From: Paraconiothyrium sp. Pb-2020
Lineage: Eukaryota; Ascomycota; Dothideomycetes; Pleosporales; Didymosphaeriaceae
Length of the DNA: 64,000 nucleotides
Reading direction: 5' to 3'
Assembly (NCBI GenBank): GCA_022419385.1
Contig: JAJUBI010000002.1
Coordinates: 5,084,001-5,148,000 of the forward strand
The first letter of the stretch is position 1, and each line of letters starts with the position of its first letter. The notes below the pieces were generated by a model. It was not told the origin of the DNA and did no database searches. It was given only the letters and a program-made list of their open reading frames with translations. Made by a program: the position numbers and the translations under genes. Shown piece by piece: positions 22,695 to 33,593 of the stretch.

Positions 22695-23091
22695 ATAGTT
22701 GGGGCGTACTATGAAGTGTAAATACTACGTGCAGCATCGTACACGGCGTTTGGGGTGTATAGGGAGGGCTTCCAAGCCATAGAGCGACATTGTTACTAGC
22801 AACTCAATCATATTCAATGAACTACATAAAGTCTCCCTCAACACGTGCAGAAGACATTGAATTTGACCACGATGTGAAGTTGCGTCGCGGATAATCGAGT
22901 TCGCATCGATGCGTGCGGCGGCGGGCGCCAAAATTGGACTAGCGCAGCGCACTCGCTTAATTCACGACTGCACGCCAGTATTTTGAACAGTCCCCGCCAG
23001 CCCATCAACCTCAACCAACGACTACACGACAACTCGGTTCGCACATCTGAACACTCCCGGCGTTCAGACTACTAATCCACAGTCCGACACC
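22695..23091. other. Intergenic, uS3 promoter
   Basis: Contains the 3' end of the transporter gene and the promoter and leader of the ribosomal protein gene. No other gene is seen. Confidence 0.5.
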
Positions 23092-24164
23092 ATGGCCACC
23101 GCACAGGGTCAGATGTGAGTGCCCGCCCACAATCGCGGATCGGCAAGGCAGAATACTGACGGCATGACAGCTCTAAGCGCAGGAAGTTCGTTGCTGGTAC
23201 GATATACCCTTTCCCTATCATTTCAGAGGACTGGAAAAAATCACTTCCATGTGTGGAAGTCGATCTGTCGTCGAAGCGCACAATTGGCTGGAGTGATTGG
23301 GAATATTGGCGTTGCGCACAATGGCATACAGAGGGCATATCACTAACATGAACTCACAGACGGTGTTTTCTACGCCGAGCTCAACGAGTTCTTCCAGCGC
23401 GAGCTCGCCGAGGAGGGCTACTCCGGCGTCGAGGTCCGCGTGACTCCCACCGTCACCGACATCATCATCCGCGCCACCCACACACAAGAGGTTCTCGGCG
23501 AGCAGGGCCGCCGCATCCGCGAACTCACCTCGCTCATCCAGAAGCGCTTCAAGTTCCCCGAGAACTCCGTCTCGCTGTACGCCGCCAAGGTCCAGAACCG
23601 TGGTCTCTCCGCCGTCGCTCAGTGCGAGTCCCTCCGCTACAAGCTCCTCAACGGTCTTGCCGTCCGAAGGGCATGCTATGGTGTCCTCAGGTTCATCATG
23701 GAGAGCGGCGCTAAGGGCTGCGAGGTCGTTGTTTCCGGAAAGCTTAGGGCTGCCCGTGCGAAGAGCATGAAGTTCACTGTACGTATCTGCGCACTCTACC
23801 GCGAAAATAAGGAATGCAATGACTAACATGGAAATAGGACGGCTTCATGATCCACTCCGGTCAACCCGCCAAGGACTTCATCGACGAGGCAACGCGCCAC
23901 GTCCTCCTCCGCCAGGGTGTCCTTGGTATCAAGGTCAAGATCATGCGCGGTGCGGATCCCGAGGGCAAGGCCGGCCCAGCCAAGTCGCTGCCCGACAGCG
24001 TCACCATCATCGAGCCCAAGGAGGAGCAGCCCGTCGTTCAGCCCATGTCGCAAGACTACGGCGCAAAGGCACTCGCCGCGCAACAGGCCGCGGAGGCACA
24101 GCGGCAGGCGGAGCAGGGTGAGGGCGAGGCCGCACCCGCAGAGGGCTACTCAGAGGAGCAGTAG
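23092..24164 (+). CDS. rps3: 40S ribosomal protein S3 (uS3), 264 aa
   Basis: A small-subunit ribosomal protein at the mRNA entry site. Four exons: 23092-23114, 23171-23196, 23360-23778 and 23838-24164. The introns are 56, 163 and 59 nt. Two very short exons encode the first 16 residues (MATAQGQISKRRKFVA), a common arrangement in fungal ribosomal protein genes. The KH-domain GxxG loop appears as GEQGRRIREL, and the C-terminal S3 domain includes CEVVVSGKLRAARAKSMKF and DFIDEATRHVLLRQGVLGIK. The C-terminal tail is Ala/Glu/Gln-rich. Length is normal for eukaryotic uS3, and the sequence appears intact and highly conserved. Confidence 0.97.
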
Positions 24165-24811
24165 AAGGTTGCGTGTCGTTGCGTGTCAAGGGACTGCTTT
24201 ACGGATTACGAGTTTTTCTATTCGCATACATGCGAGCAAGTGGGCTGACGATGAGGGCCATGGTATCATGAAACGGTTCGTACCTTTGCGTCAGTGATCG
24301 GAGTAAGAACCAGGCTTAAATATCAAATTCCTTTGCATCCGGATGGGCGAGTGGGCAAAACTTATTGTGTCATGTCATCAAGAGCGGTTACGGAGTCTTA
24401 TGTGCTGTGTACTTTCGGAACACCCCAATGCAAAAAGAATAAACACGGCTTGATTATTATTACTTGAGAGACTGTTCCTATATTTGGATCTTCTAACGTT
24501 CATGACCAATCTTGTGAAAGATCTCTCCCATCCACTCGTGCAAGCAATACAATGCGGCCCAACGTATCGAAACCTGCCCACGGACCGGCTGCAAGCTTAG
24601 TAGCTGACAGTATAGCCTATAGCGACTCGCAATACAAAGCGTGGTTGAACTTATAGTCTCATATTGTATGGCTGTATTTCATCTTGGCGCAAGATTTGAC
24701 TAGGTGATCAAGATAGCATTAGCAACGAAAAGCTTTGAGTACATCAATCACATTCGCTACAGTTTGAATTTACCCAAGGCTGAACTCGCATTACACAACC
24801 GCCCTCAACTT
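24165..24811. other. Convergent intergenic gap
   Basis: Lies between the rps3 and F-box gene 3' ends. AT-rich with no supported gene. Confidence 0.5.
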
Positions 24812-26743
24812 TCATTCGGACCTCACTGTCGCCCAGAGCTTTGCATCATACTGCGACAAACAGTACTGACAGCTTCCACAATTGCCGCAGCTATAAGGCA
24901 CTCTGCGTCCGGCATACGGATCGAAGACCCAGTCACAAGGTCTCACACCAGAATGTATGCCAGAGCGTAAGTCATACTCATCCGGTGCCTCCACGAAATC
25001 GAGCGAGTGCCGCATAGGTCCACGGTTCGTGAGTGTATGGACGTCGACACCAGCGGCCGCACCCGCTGCAATTGCGTCTTGGAACCACAACTTCTTCTTC
25101 CGCGGTGCTCCCCTTGTCCTTTCCACGTCTTGCAAGAAGATTGCCTTCAGATTCTGATAGCGTCCGTCTTGGATGATTTTGACAATGGCACGCTCAAGTA
25201 GCGTGGTCTTGTCCCGATTCCACACATCGGATTCCTCATCCAGGTGATCCCAAAGCACCAGCCTCTCCATCGACCTCGGAAACAACGTCGCCAACCTCCT
25301 TACGAAAAACTCATTTCTGTTATAGACATCATCGAATACGTCGCCTTTGCCATCCTCGTCGTCCCGCTCGGCCTCAGCATCGAACCTCAGCCGCTGATAC
25401 GTATCCGCATGCTCCATCGACAGCTCGATATCCTGCATGCTAACAGACATGTGCGTGACAGCCGGCAGCCGCTTGAAGTGGTCGAACTCCTCATTGTCAA
25501 GCACAGTACAGTGGTCGCCCTGTAAAGAGCCGTAGGCGTAGCCATACCACATGAGTGCCCTCAGCGAATCTTTCTGCGCCCGCGCAAGCATGTTAGCTAT
25601 CCCTGTTGCGCCCCATAGCTCTGACTCGCCGTCATACCGCAGCGACAGGGTCAGTAGCTCCCGAGGTGCGGCCCATAGAGCGTCTTCTACGTCGGGTTCG
25701 AGCTCGTCGCAGCCGTGCAGGAAGATGTGCTGGACGGAGGAGCTGCCTTCGGGTAACACGTCGTAGCCGTAGTCGTCCTCATTCTCGTCGAAGGCGAGGT
25801 CGTCCCATTCGTTTGTGCGGAGCGTGGAGAAGTAGATGCTGGAGATGTGGGGGAGGCAGAGGAGGTGTGCGAAGAGGAGGGCGGAGGGCTCTTCGTGGTG
25901 GGAGTCCATCCAGGTTCCGGAGGAGACGCCTACAGCTACTGAGCGTATGGAGGCGAAGCCTGGTGGCCAGGATGCGGTAGTGGTTCTCGGCTGAACATTG
26001 TCAGAGTCAACGGACTCCCAGTCTGAGTCGCTGTCATTGCCGCTGCCCATGTTGACATCAGGGTCGTCATCGCTCTCGTTGCCGCTGTCGTTATCCTTGC
26101 TGGAGCGACCTCCGTATCTCAGGCGCTTGGAAATCAGCAACCTCACCACCGCAAGACAAGACCCCTCGTCTTGCTCGCGGGTAACAAACTTCAAATCCCT
26201 CAGCCGCGTCAACTTCGCAAACAACAATGCCTTTAGTATCCCATCTTTTCCTCTTTCCACCTGCTCCATAAGCTCTTCAACAACTTCGTCCTCAAGACCC
26301 TCGCCCAATTGGCTTTCGAACCACTTCAAGTACACTCCAGCTTCCTCCCTCGACACTCGAAGCTGCGAAGGCCCCCACTCTGACTCACACACCAATGGCG
26401 TCTGCAAACTAAACGTCTGCCACTCACCCCAACTACCTCGATCGCGCCACACCTCAAAAGACCGCACATGCCACGCATCTATCCCATCACCCCCAAACGC
26501 ACTCCTCAGCAACAGCGGCACCGTCCCCGGATCCCGATCAGACGCAACCCCAAACCTCCTATACGCATCCTGATGCCTCTCCAGCACCCCTCTCGCGGCG
26601 TCCGCAATTCTCTTGCAAGTACGTGCAAACGCAAAGTGCGATTCATACGGAAGGTACTCCAGGACCATGAGCACGAGCTCAGTTGATAGGTCTAACATCG
26701 AGCATGGAGGCTTTGTCGCTGAAGATGAAGACGGGCACGCCAT
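24812..26743 (-). CDS. F-box protein, 643 aa
   Basis: A single exon from ATG 26743. Residues about 16-55 form an F-box (MLDLSTELVLMVLEYLPYES, then FARTCKRIADAARG), so the protein probably recruits a target to an SCF (Skp1-cullin) ubiquitin ligase. The rest has no recognised repeat domain, although its leucine-spaced segments resemble the irregular C-termini of fungal F-box/LRR proteins. Around residues 215-250 there is an acidic, Asp/Ser-rich stretch (ESDDDPDVNMGSGNDSDSD). The extreme C-terminus has a Cys-rich CGNCGSCQYC motif. The second methionine (residue 16) is an equally good start, because it begins the F-box. Target unknown. Confidence 0.85.
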   Translation of the reverse strand: MACPSSSSATKPPCSMLDLSTELVLMVLEYLPYESHFAFARTCKRIADAARGVLERHQDAYRRFGVASDRDPGTVPLLLRSAFGGDGIDAWHVRSFEVWRDRGSWGEWQTFSLQTPLVCESEWGPSQLRVSREEAGVYLKWFESQLGEGLEDEVVEELMEQVERGKDGILKALLFAKLTRLRDLKFVTREQDEGSCLAVVRLLISKRLRYGGRSSKDNDSGNESDDDPDVNMGSGNDSDSDWESVDSDNVQPRTTTASWPPGFASIRSVAVGVSSGTWMDSHHEEPSALLFAHLLCLPHISSIYFSTLRTNEWDDLAFDENEDDYGYDVLPEGSSSVQHIFLHGCDELEPDVEDALWAAPRELLTLSLRYDGESELWGATGIANMLARAQKDSLRALMWYGYAYGSLQGDHCTVLDNEEFDHFKRLPAVTHMSVSMQDIELSMEHADTYQRLRFDAEAERDDEDGKGDVFDDVYNRNEFFVRRLATLFPRSMERLVLWDHLDEESDVWNRDKTTLLERAIVKIIQDGRYQNLKAIFLQDVERTRGAPRKKKLWFQDAIAAGAAAGVDVHTLTNRGPMRHSLDFVEAPDEYDLRSGIHSGVRPCDWVFDPYAGRRVPYSCGNCGSCQYCLSQYDAKLWATVRSE

Positions 26744-27273
26744 GGCGTAAATGGAGCGTGAGATGGCATGGTGGTGGGATTGGAGGTGGAGGGAGACTCA
26801 TATACGAGCAGAGCAGTTGCTCCGAGATGGGACCGGGTTCAGGCAAACGCTGCGCGCTAACGGGCCTTCTACCAACGACGGCGACGGGCCAAGGCCGATA
26901 ACGAAGTGTAAAAACTTTGTGTGCCAGGCTGCTATACTCGGGGCCGATGAATGTATTGGCACGAGAGTTTGCAGGCAAGCTCAGGGGCGCTTTTGTTGAG
27001 GAACGTGGGTTGTTCGGAGGAGCTCCAAGCTACCTACATCGCCATTCACGTCGCCTAAAACTCTGCTACAGATAAGAACAGCGGAGCTAGCACATCTCTA
27101 GAGCCATTCGAGTCCTTCATGGCTCTGGTTGGAAGGAGATACAGCAACTCCACTCAACACTTCACACCACTGCATTCGTCGTCATCTGCATTACCTTCAT
27201 TTCTATGCCCATCCGATACCGTTATGAATGCTACCTCAAACCCACACAAACGCCCAGCTATGCATAACGAACA
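26744..27273. other. Intergenic
   Basis: F-box gene promoter and the 3' flank of the acidic hypothetical gene. Short ORFs here have no recognisable features. Confidence 0.5.
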
Positions 27274-28146
27274 CTACCAAGAAAGTCCCCTCCCCTCCCA
27301 CACACCGCCTATACTTTGTGTTCCCCTTCTGTAGTATCTCAATTCCTGCTGCCACACCGAACGACGCCACACGCCCCATCTAAACCACCGCGACACGTTA
27401 TCCGCCGCCTCGTCGGCGGAGAGGAATCTACTCGAGCTTGAGGAACTTGAAGAGCGTGAAGAGCTAGAGCAGCTCAGGGAGCTCGCGTGGCTAGATAAGC
27501 AGTATGAATAACTGCTTTCGCTGCCGTGGTCGTCGTGGCTATCACGCCCCTCGTCGCTGTCGTACTCATCGTCCCCATCATTGCCGTCATCGCCATCATC
27601 GAAATTCTCGCTGGAGTTGTGTTGCTCTTCGGCAGGCCAGTCATCAGGAGTCCAATACGAAGATGACATGTCTCCGTCCGCGTACTCGACATGACCAGTA
27701 AGATCACTGCTAGGGTGCGTGTAGTCCACATACTGCACCAGACCCGGCCATCGATTCTGTTGGCCTAAGAGAGGGTGTAAGAACCCGGGTGAGTGTGGAG
27801 GTGTTGGGAGTGAGACTGCCGCAATTGGAACGCGCCCTTCTTCATCTTTTGGTAGGTTGCGCAGGCGGTGAGCTAAGAGCCTGGGGTCCGGACCAGAAGG
27901 CTCACGATGAGGGTCATCATATGGTATAGGACCGTTCGAATCGAGGGGCCACGCGCCTCCATCTACCATCATATAAGAACTTTCATCGCTAAGATTCTCA
28001 GAATCGCTGGACCAGTACTGGCAATAGTCTTTCTCCTCCGGAGTCTGGTCGGATGAGGGTGAGTATACATCAAGCTTCGTACGCGATAGCTCTTTTTTAG
28101 ATAACGACTGAATCCAAAGGGTCAGAAACTCGGGTCCCAGATACAT
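27274..28146 (-). CDS. Acidic, serine-rich hypothetical protein, 290 aa
   Basis: An open frame from ATG 28146 (the frame remains open slightly upstream without an ATG). I do not recognise the family. It contains an acidic Asp/Asn-rich stretch (DDGDDGNDGDDEYDSDEG), then a serine run, then a C-terminal aromatic/basic block (NVSRWFRWGVWRRSVWQQEL) that looks like a conserved segment. The N-terminus (MYLGPEFLTLWIQSL) may be a short helix. It follows the myotubularin gene on the same strand by only 54 bp, so an additional 5' exon or read-through from that gene is possible. Moderate confidence that it is coding. Confidence 0.5.
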   Translation of the reverse strand: MYLGPEFLTLWIQSLSKKELSRTKLDVYSPSSDQTPEEKDYCQYWSSDSENLSDESSYMMVDGGAWPLDSNGPIPYDDPHREPSGPDPRLLAHRLRNLPKDEEGRVPIAAVSLPTPPHSPGFLHPLLGQQNRWPGLVQYVDYTHPSSDLTGHVEYADGDMSSSYWTPDDWPAEEQHNSSENFDDGDDGNDGDDEYDSDEGRDSHDDHGSESSYSYCLSSHASSLSCSSSSRSSSSSSSSRFLSADEAADNVSRWFRWGVWRRSVWQQELRYYRRGTQSIGGVWEGRGLSW

Positions 28147-28200
28147 GTGCAACGGTAAGCCATCGGGTAAATCATCCTGCCCATGGGTAGAGATAGTTTC

Positions 28201-30762
28201 CTACTGCATCTCGACCTCCACTTCTTTGCGAGCCTCAACGCGACTATGAGAGCGAGAGCGGCTCCTGTCTTCAACAGATCGTCCGGCAGGACTACTGCTG
28301 CGAAGGCCCCTGCCGAGCGAAGATAAACTCGCTGTGAATTGCTGACTGAGATCTTTGACCGCGCCAAGCGGATCAGCCATCTGTTCTGCCTCCACACTGG
28401 GTCTTGGGGATGGGTTTGATGTTATTCGCACAGGCGGGTCAGCAGTTGTTCCCGCTCCTGTAGCCTTCTCTGCTGTCTCCGTTCCGGTGACGATGGGCTC
28501 TTGCGGCACTGGTGTGCTAGTTCCACTCCGCCCATTAGGCGGACTACTCATGTTTGATGTCTGCGGGGTGAGTTGATTTGGCGGGACTTGCGGACCAAAT
28601 CTATTCATTTCCTCGTCTGTCCTACCAAATAGCTCGGCCCACCACCGCGCTTCGCGTTTCCTCGGAAAGATGATTCGTTCCTTTCCACGAATCGAGTCAT
28701 CAACGGTAGCGTCGTACTTAGGATTCATGAATTCTTCTCGCCGGCAGAGGAAATAGTCCCATACCGAGCGCGTTCGTTCGTGTGCCCGAGCTTCAACGCG
28801 CTCCTTTTCGTTGTCGAAGAGGAAAGTGCCGTATTGGCATGAGTGAAGATGGTAGAACAAGCGGCGCAAGAAGCGTTCATTAAATTCAAAGCGAGTGGGG
28901 TGCTGATAGAGCAACTGATATGTAGCATCTAGGAACTGATGGAAGACGGGTGACAACTCGCCAGTCTTGGTGATACGGTGCTCTTCAGCGGGCCCTATCT
29001 TGCTGGCGAACGGCTTCGACTGGGACTCTTTACTAGGGTCAACGTCCGAAGTATTCATTTCAGCCGCGACAACCCCGTTGGGATCAGTCATCTGGGTGAG
29101 CGACTCGTTGGAGTCATTATTGTGACGGTTGAAGAGGCCTTTAGCGCCACGCAAAGCATTCTCAAACGCGTTGCCAGGACCTGACCCATCCCGGTTCCGG
29201 TCAATCCGCTCATTCTCGATGGTGAACCACTTGTCGCTGCTCAAGAATCCAGATCGATGACGGAACATATGGCCATACGATAACCAGTCTTTCTCCACAA
29301 GCACAATGAACCCCTCCAAAGTCCGATAGTAAGGATCGAGCATGATCTGACTGAGGGCACTGAGTTGACTGGTGCGATCCCACCCATCGGAGCAGTGGAT
29401 GAGAACGTGCGAATGCATGATGCCCACAGTTCGCGCGATCAAAGCAGTACCGTCCAAGATATTGGCAATGTGCCCTATCCAACCACTCTTTCGCAGCATG
29501 TCATAGTTGGGTGCAACATTGAGGTAGTCTGACTCTTTCAACGCTTCGACGATACATTCGAGAGATTTCCGCATGACGTGGATGTTGTCGATCCCAAGGT
29601 AAGCCTTCTCCGCTCCCGGATAATACTCCATCTTTTCAGAACCTAAGCCGACAGCTTGCATAGCCAAAGCGTTCACGGTGGGTCTCGCATCGACAATGAG
29701 ATTGCGCTGCTGTGCTCCGTATATCTTCGGCGCGTCTGGATCAGTCTCGGCGGAATCAGTCAAGTCGTCTACTGTTGTTCTCCCAGAGTTGACTGCTTCT
29801 GCATCGTCTACACCCACAAAAGAACTATCAGCAGCAGACTCATTTAAATTAACAACACTTGACTCCGGGGAGAGATTTGCCGGAGTCGTAGGATTAGGGG
29901 TTTGCGTTGTTTTCCACCCACGATTAGTTGCAAATATAGCAGCGACGAGGCGCTCATCTTGTGCGTTGCGCTTGCCGCTGAGACCGGGTAAAGGTTGCGA
30001 ACTTCGGGTTATTGAGCAATTGTTCAGAGGATGGCGGTATACGAGCGCAGGTATACGCTGACGAGAGCGGTAGTCGCCCGCATATCGGAGGACGCTGTCG
30101 GAGACCTTGGTAGGTACCGCAATAAGTGCAGGGTACGTCTTCGAGTACTGAAAAAAATGTCAGAGTTTATAGCCCTTGTTGGAGTTTACCAGACCTACCT
30201 TGTAGTCGGCGTTTATCTCTGATATCCGCCAGCCTTTCTCCGAATCCTTGGGACTGATGCCTAGTCGCTTAAACTCTTTCCGCGCATCGTATATCTGCCA
30301 ACCATTTACGTCGCTCTCTGGCGGTCTGGGGTTATAAGCAAATGCGAGGAGTCTATCCAGCCGTCCAATCTTGCAAGACAACGCCCTTATGCTATCGTAT
30401 ACGTTGCGCGCATCCTTTTCGTCGAGGAAGTTGAAGGCGAACATCTTAAAGTCGCGACACCGCAAGCGGATCGACGGCTTGTAGTGCGAGGCAGACGGAC
30501 ATGGCCGCAGGCAGCAGTAGAAGATCTGGGGATACGTGATCCAGATCGTTTTCTCGCGCGGCGGGTTCGCGGTTGGGTCGGCGCCTGGAGGGCAAGGCGG
30601 CAGGTACCTGAAGATAATGTGGTGGGTTGTTAGGTGCAACGTGCCGTCGAAGCCGGAGCCGCGGGAGAATGCCTGGACGTTCTCGACCTTTAGACGTTCA
30701 GTCTCTTCCACTTGCATCGGAGCGTGCAGGGGAGCAACCTTGCTAACTTTTATCTTCTCCAT
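28201..30762 (-). CDS. ymr1: Myotubularin-type PI3P phosphatase, 836 aa
   Basis: Dephosphorylates phosphatidylinositol 3-phosphate (and probably PI(3,5)P2) on endosomal membranes. Two exons, 30762-30199 and 30147-28201, with one 51-nt intron (GTAGGT donor). The PH-GRAM domain lies in roughly residues 1-130 (LHLTTHHIIFRYLPP, then FNFLDEKDARNVYDSI). The catalytic phosphatase domain carries the active-site CX5R motif in HCSDGWDRTSQLSALSQ, so catalytic Cys and Arg are present. It also includes VDARPTVNALAMQAVG and YYRTLEGFIVLVEKDW. The C-terminal ~200 residues are low-complexity and Pro/Ser/Arg-rich. The start at MEKIKVSKVAP fits the family; an upstream in-frame extension to about 31056 is probably 5' UTR. 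It appears intact. Confidence 0.93.
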
Positions 30763-31561
30763 GCTGCGTGGAGAAGACAACAGCGGGGTAGTGCTAAAAG
30801 CGAGCGTGCGTGTGCCTACCCGCTCCGCGTGGTAAGGCCGCTCGGTTGACCGGAAAGCGAGGAGGTGTGTGATTTCTATATGGATATTGGAGCGGCGGTG
30901 CGGGTCGAACAATAAGTTGAGCGAGCGAGTCAAGTCACCGCGCGGGTTGTGTAGGCAATGTTGATGCTGCTGAGCGCTTTTGGTGCTGTCGCTGCGGTTC
31001 GTCATCGTCGCTTCCGCGCCCAAACCCTGTCGCCTTGGCATGATCGACAGCGCCAAATTGGTAACAGGGCACCTGCACCATATCGACTTACAGTACCATC
31101 TGCGACTGATTCCAGAATAAGCTTACCGAAAGCCGATCATACAGTCAGGTTATGGGACTTCTGCTAGGCAAATGTGTGACCCTTTTACAAGTATCGAAGC
31201 ATACGAACGATGCACGAGTAGGAAACAAGATGAATCATGTATTATGAGGCAGCACGGCAGCTACTGCATGTACAAAGTATCTCAAAGGCAAATACAAATT
31301 TGTCAAAACAGCTTTTCTTGTACTTACGCTATCTACTAATCTGCGCCGAAAGTATACAAACTAGAGGTTCCATTTTCGGGTGTAGTTCTAATCCAGGGTG
31401 CAAAACTCTCCGAAAATGTTAAGCAGTCCAAATGACTTCAGTCTGGTGGGGGTCCAGGAAGCGAATGCATTGTCCTCTAATAGCCGTTGCACAAGAACTT
31501 CGGAGAATGGCGAACATACCATCTGCAAGAGTGCTTGAGTGACCAGCGATGAAGAACGCAT
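30763..31561. other. Intergenic, myotubularin promoter and BBP 3' flank
   Basis: Includes the ymr1 promoter side and the 3' UTR of the BBP gene. AT-rich around 31220-31420. No further gene is supported. Confidence 0.5.
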
Positions 31562-33593
31562 CTACTGCGGCGGCGGGGGAGGTGGAGGAGGGGCGTCAGA
31601 CGGAGGAGGTGGAGGCGGAGCGTCGCCTGGAGGGGGCGGCGGCGGAACAGAGCCAGGCGGAGGTGGAGGAGGCGGGCTTCCAGCGTTGCCACCATAGTTT
31701 TGGAAGAGAGGCCCAAGTCCAGGAGGCGGGCCGGCCTGCGCGCCAGGAGCAGCAGCACCATAGCCGTAGGAGCTCATGCCAGGAGGAGCAGCACCCGGGG
31801 CAGCCTGTTGGTCGTATCCATAGCTTCCATAACCGTAAGAAGCATTGGCACCTGAAGCCCACGGAGCAGCACCTGCACCTGCACCGCCCCCATAGCCTCC
31901 TTGGCTATACGAATCTTGACCGGCACTAGCCCACGGTGCGGCAGAAGAGCCCTGGCCGCCATCGTCGTTGCGGTCGTTGCCACGAGCCCAGGGAGCAGGC
32001 GCTCCGGTTGGACGCTGTTCCCAAGGCTTCGCAGCGCGTTCCTCTCCACCATAGCCGCCTCCATTGCCGTTGTATTCGATGGCTCCAGCGGTTTGTCCAC
32101 CGCCACCACCCATCTCGTTGAGGAAGCTGTCGAGCTCGTTCTCGGCGCCGCCAATCCTGGCTTGCGGGCGATCGCCGTAACGGTTGTCGTTACGCCAGGG
32201 CTGTCCAGTCTTGCGCTGAGGACAATCGCGAGCCATGTGTCCAGCTTGTCCACAGACACGGCAGATGATGCTGGCCGTGAAGTTCTGCTTCTGAGGACAG
32301 TCGTACTTGCGATGGCCGATTTCACCACAGTTCTGGCAAGCTTGGTTCTCATCGTCACGGAGGGTACCGTTGAGAGCGGCTAGCTCACGAAGCTGGTTGC
32401 GCTTGAGTTCGTTCTGGCCCTCAGGAATGGAAGCAGCCTGCACAGTATTAGCGTAAGTTAAATCAGTAACTGGGGGACACGCACCGTCTCGATGACGTTG
32501 TGAATCAACTTCTTCGCCTTGTTCACCTTGTCCTCGGTATCGGCCATGATCAGACAATGCAAGTCCTCCTCCTGGTTGCTGGTATGAGCTGCGTCAGAAC
32601 GACCTTTGCCCTCCTTGACGGAGCCCTTGCCACGGATCGCAATCTTCGCGCCGGACTCAGACTCCATCTTCTTGAGCGTGTTGCCTCGCGGGCCGATAAG
32701 TAATCCAACTGTTAGTGCAGAAAGAATCTGTAGTTAGTTATGTGATCAAATATTGGTTTTGAGCAAAAGGGGTGGTTAGGGTTAGTGACTTGGTTTTGCA
32801 AAGAGGCCACCGGTGCGATGCTACACAGTCGGCAGGTTGTGCAAAACGGTCAAGACGAAGGCAAGGGAAAGGAAGAAGACGAATAAAGAAAGTTAGAGGG
32901 GTTAGTATCATACTGAAGTTAATCTCCGGGTAGTCATTGACTGGCACATAGACTTTCTCCTGTGTCTTAGTAGGACGCCTATAGTCTGCCGGTGGATGGT
33001 AGTTAGGAAGCGTCTTCATCGCTTTCTCTACAAGTTTGTGGCGCTCGTCTTCAAGGCGCTTGCGGTAGCGGAACTCGCGCGTATTCACACGGCGGCCGTA
33101 GTTGTCGTACTGCGGCGGAGGAGAAGGTGACCTAGGCACGTTAACATTGACCCAGTGGCGTGGAAAGAAGAATAACGTACCTGTCCCCGTCGGCTGGAAC
33201 AACATCGTTGATCTTTAGCTTCTGGGTAATCTCCTCGATACGCAAGTGCAACGTGTACGCATCAAGCTGTTCGGTAGTCATGGCCGAGTAGATGGCAGTG
33301 GGCAAGCCCATCAAACCAGCGGCCTTGTTCTCGCTTGCGTCACCCCATCGGTTGCGCTTCTTGCGGCGCATGGGACCGTCGGCATCTGCGACAACTATTA
33401 ACTAGAGATCGAGAGAGATAGTGACGGGTGACTTACCTCGCGTCGGGCTGCGACCACGCTTCAGGTCGAGGCCGGCAGACGGCTCAGAAGGATTGTAAGC
33501 TCCATCGTCGCCGTTGCTGTCGCCACCGATGCGTCGACGGTTTCCTAGAGGGATGTTGTTAGAGCCGGTAATGCCCTGGTTGCGCCACGACAT
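31562..33593 (-). CDS. msl5: Branchpoint-bridging protein BBP/SF1, 559 aa
   Basis: A nuclear splicing factor that recognises the intron branchpoint sequence and bridges U1 snRNP to the U2AF site. Five exons: 33593-33437, 33385-33181, 33131-32914, 32708-32485 and 32437-31562. The introns are 51, 49, 205 and 47 nt. The N-terminus has the RKKRNRWGD block, used in other SF1 proteins to bind U2AF65. The KH/QUA2 RNA-binding domain follows (IGLLIGPRGNTLKKMESESG, then IRGKGSVKEGKG). Two CCHC zinc knuckles are seen (CQNCGEIGHRKYDC and CRVCGQAGHMARDC). The C-terminus is Gly/Gln/Tyr-rich, ending in polyproline runs. Intron 3 splits the KH domain and is unusual (see its own feature). Confidence 0.95.
32709..32913 (-). 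promoter_or_regulatory. Long BBP intron 3 with six CTAAC motifs
   Basis: A 205-nt intron, about four times the typical length here. On the transcribed strand CTAAC occurs six times: positions 32901-32907 (TACTAAC, seven bases after the donor G), 32892-32897, 32781-32787, 32775-32780, 32733-32739 and 32711-32717 (ending just before the acceptor). CTAAC is the core of the branchpoint sequence recognised by BBP itself. About 0.2 copies would be expected by chance. Confidence 0.8.

Noticed and set aside
23197..23359. 163-nt rps3 intron as a possible snoRNA host
   Set aside because: Ribosomal protein introns can host snoRNAs, but no paired C (RTGATGA) and D (CTGA) boxes with a terminal stem could be found by eye.
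31562..31929. Plus-strand Glu-rich frame opposite the BBP C-terminus
   Set aside because: It is the antisense of the polyproline and glycine-rich BBP tail.
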